Source: JBGQDM01 sp041495845 (GTDB lineage: Bacteria > Acidobacteriota > Terriglobia > Terriglobales > Acidobacteriaceae). From it: a DNA stretch of 36,123 nt. The position numbers and the translations under genes were made by a program. This document shows, piece by piece, positions 34,880-36,123 of this stretch; the first letter of the stretch is position 1; every line of letters begins with the position of its first letter. Location of the stretch: the NCBI GenBank assembly GCA_041495845.1, contig JBGQDM010000022.1, forward strand, positions 1-36,123, given 5' to 3'. The notes under the pieces are model-generated. The model ran no database searches and was not told where the DNA came from. It worked only from the letters and a program-made list of their open reading frames with translations.

Positions 34880-35608
34880 ATGTTGATCCGGCTCAGCATC
34901 GCACTCGGACTCTGCCTTCTGCTCACCGCCGCCGCCGCCGGCCAAGAACGTCCGGCAATAACCGCCCAGCCCAACACCATCTTTGTTGGCGCTGACGGCA
35001 AGTTCGAAGCCCCGCCCGACACCGCCCAGTTGCAGTTCAACATCGCCGCGCAGGATGACACCGCTCGCGGTGCCTACGACCGTGCCGGCCGCAACGCGGA
35101 ACAGATTCGCACCATTCTCCGTTCCAACGGCGTGGATCCGAAGAACGCGCAGATCGGCTTCTTCTCGCTGCAGCCGGTATATGACTGGAAACAGCCGAAG
35201 CACAAATTGATTGCGTATCGGGTAAATGCCAACGTGGCGCTCAAGCTTCGGGACTTCGCCAAGATCGCGCCTATCCTGCAGCAACTGGCCGACGCTGACA
35301 TTACCGACAACCAGACCGTCAACTACACACTCGAAGAGATTGACGCCGCGAAACTCAAAGCCGTGGAAGACGCCTATCGCCGTGCCCATGATTCCGCCAA
35401 CGCTGTCGCCCGCGCCGGCGGTCGCACTCTAGGGGACCTGTCCTACGCTTCAGTGGATACGTTCGAGCAGGTCCGCATTATTTCTCCCATGGCAGGACGC
35501 GCCATGATGGCCGCGAACATGGCGAGCCAGCCGGCACCAACCGAGGAGTTCTCACCGCAGCTCGTCACGGTCACGGCCCATGTCAACGCGCTGTATACGC
35601 TGAAGTAG
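34880..35608 (+). CDS. SIMPL-domain (DUF541) secreted protein
   Basis: 242 residues with a signal peptide (RLSIALGLCLLLTAAAAGQ). The SIMPL-domain order is seen: GKFEAPPDTAQLQFNI, then NGVDPKNAQIGFFSLQPVYDW, YRVNANVALKLRDF, and VTVTAHVNALYTLK. This family includes periplasmic proteins such as oxidative-stress protein YggE; the biochemical role is unclear. An AGGAGG at 34869-34874 supports the ATG start. Confidence 0.9.
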   Translation: MLIRLSIALGLCLLLTAAAAGQERPAITAQPNTIFVGADGKFEAPPDTAQLQFNIAAQDDTARGAYDRAGRNAEQIRTILRSNGVDPKNAQIGFFSLQPVYDWKQPKHKLIAYRVNANVALKLRDFAKIAPILQQLADADITDNQTVNYTLEEIDAAKLKAVEDAYRRAHDSANAVARAGGRTLGDLSYASVDTFEQVRIISPMAGRAMMAANMASQPAPTEEFSPQLVTVTAHVNALYTLK

Positions 35609-35648
35609 TGCTACGACAATTCGCCACGCTCAGCCTGACCGAGGCCGG

Positions 35649-36123
35649 CTACCTCGCCACGGGAAGCCGGCTCCCGTCGAGTTGCAGGTCGCGTTGGATC
35701 ACCATATCGAGCGTTGTCCCGGCCTCCAGACGAACATCGGCACCGCGCGAGAGCAGCACTCCGATCAGCCCGGCGGCCGCGCCTGCACCGCCGCCAATGC
35801 CCGCTCCGCGGACGCCCTTGGCCGCCGCGCCAATCACCGCTCCGGCTGCAGCTGTGCCGGCCACGGTGCCCACATCCTTACCCTTTTCTCCCCGCTGCTG
35901 GATCGTTCCCTCTTCGTCTTTCATGCCGGTGCGCTCGGCACCGGGCACACCTTCGATGGCGCCAGGCAGCATCACCGTATACCCGCTGGGATAAATCAGG
36001 GTAGAGAAGTGAATCAGTATCTCGGCGCGGCCTTTCACCCGGCCCGCCCGCTCCACCTTGCTGATCCGGCCCTGGACATAGGTTCCCGCGGGAATCAGCA
36101 CGCGCTCATTCACCACTACGGGA
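35649..36123 (-). CDS. Glycine-zipper protein (partial, start outside window)
   Basis: At least 158 residues on the minus strand, with the frame open to the last base (…P-V-V-V-N-E-R), so the start lies beyond the window; the GTG at 36116 is an internal possibility. Motifs are VLIPAGTYVQGRISK, a Gly/Ala zipper (~85-120 of the visible part) and DVRLEAGTTLDMVIQRDL. These align with the paralogue at 32400 (SIIPRGKKIKGHVSS, DVRLEKGTTLELRLDHPL). Convergent with the SIMPL gene across 40 bases. Confidence 0.75.
   Translation of the reverse strand, partial: PVVVNERVLIPAGTYVQGRISKVERAGRVKGRAEILIHFSTLIYPSGYTVMLPGAIEGVPGAERTGMKDEEGTIQQRGEKGKDVGTVAGTAAAGAVIGAAAKGVRGAGIGGGAGAAAGLIGVLLSRGADVRLEAGTTLDMVIQRDLQLDGSRLPVAR

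Noticed and set aside
35644..35671. Terminator between SIMPL and glycine-zipper genes
   Set aside because: There is a 7-bp inverted repeat, but the loop is 14 bases, there is no T-run, and it overlaps coding sequence.

Overview
The window looks like a chromosomal segment of a high-GC, Gram-negative bacterium, most plausibly an acidobacterium (Terriglobia-like). This is inferred from outer-membrane barrel proteins, an AMIN-domain barrel, an RND efflux pump, an NfeD/slipin pair and glycine-zipper secreted proteins. It was not tested by any search. Most genes are ordinary housekeeping or accessory genes packed closely. Two places stand out.

Region 1 (about 172-9525, plus strand) is a compact five-gene cluster that reads as a trans-envelope electron conduit. 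It encodes a giant secreted c-type cytochrome with 43 CxxCH motifs arranged as 14 three-haem repeats. Next come a fusion of AMIN domain, Pro/Ala linker, SH3-like domain and outer-membrane beta-barrel, a small secreted protein, a di-haem b-type membrane cytochrome, and a membrane-anchored ferredoxin-flavoprotein with an apparently permuted FAD domain. The last three junctions overlap by 4 bases or are 6 bases apart. The inferred route is cytoplasmic NAD(P)H, flavin/FeS, quinone or haem b, multihaem wire, outer-membrane barrel, then an outside acceptor (or the reverse). I recognise no named system with this exact gene set.

Region 2 (9526-11573) is a 1.97-kb insertion at a tRNA-Gly(CCC) gene. 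A 46-bp direct copy of the tRNA 3' half abuts the stop codon of the electron-transfer operon, and the intact tRNA lies at the other end. The only gene between them is a 554-residue protein of lower GC with an R-x4-H HEPN-type motif, a candidate phage-defence cargo. No integrase is present.

Region 3 (11708-21389) holds an AI-2E-type transporter, a pteridine-reductase-like SDR, a Gfo/Idh/MocA oxidoreductase, a multi-pass GT-C-like membrane protein, and a TetR-adaptor-RND efflux operon on the minus strand with a palindromic operator at the TetR start.

Region 4 (21508-27549) runs on the plus strand: type II NADH dehydrogenase, a TPR lipoprotein-like secreted protein, NfeD, a slipin, a SPOR-domain protein and an ArsR-type regulator. 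Region 5 (27577-32305) is a divergent signalling pair: a large hybrid histidine kinase whose receiver has lost its phospho-acceptor Asp, and an HD-GYP response regulator. Region 6 (32400-36123) holds two glycine-zipper paralogues (the second cut by the window end), an AraC regulator, a VapBC toxin-antitoxin pair with an inverted-repeat operator, and a SIMPL-domain protein.
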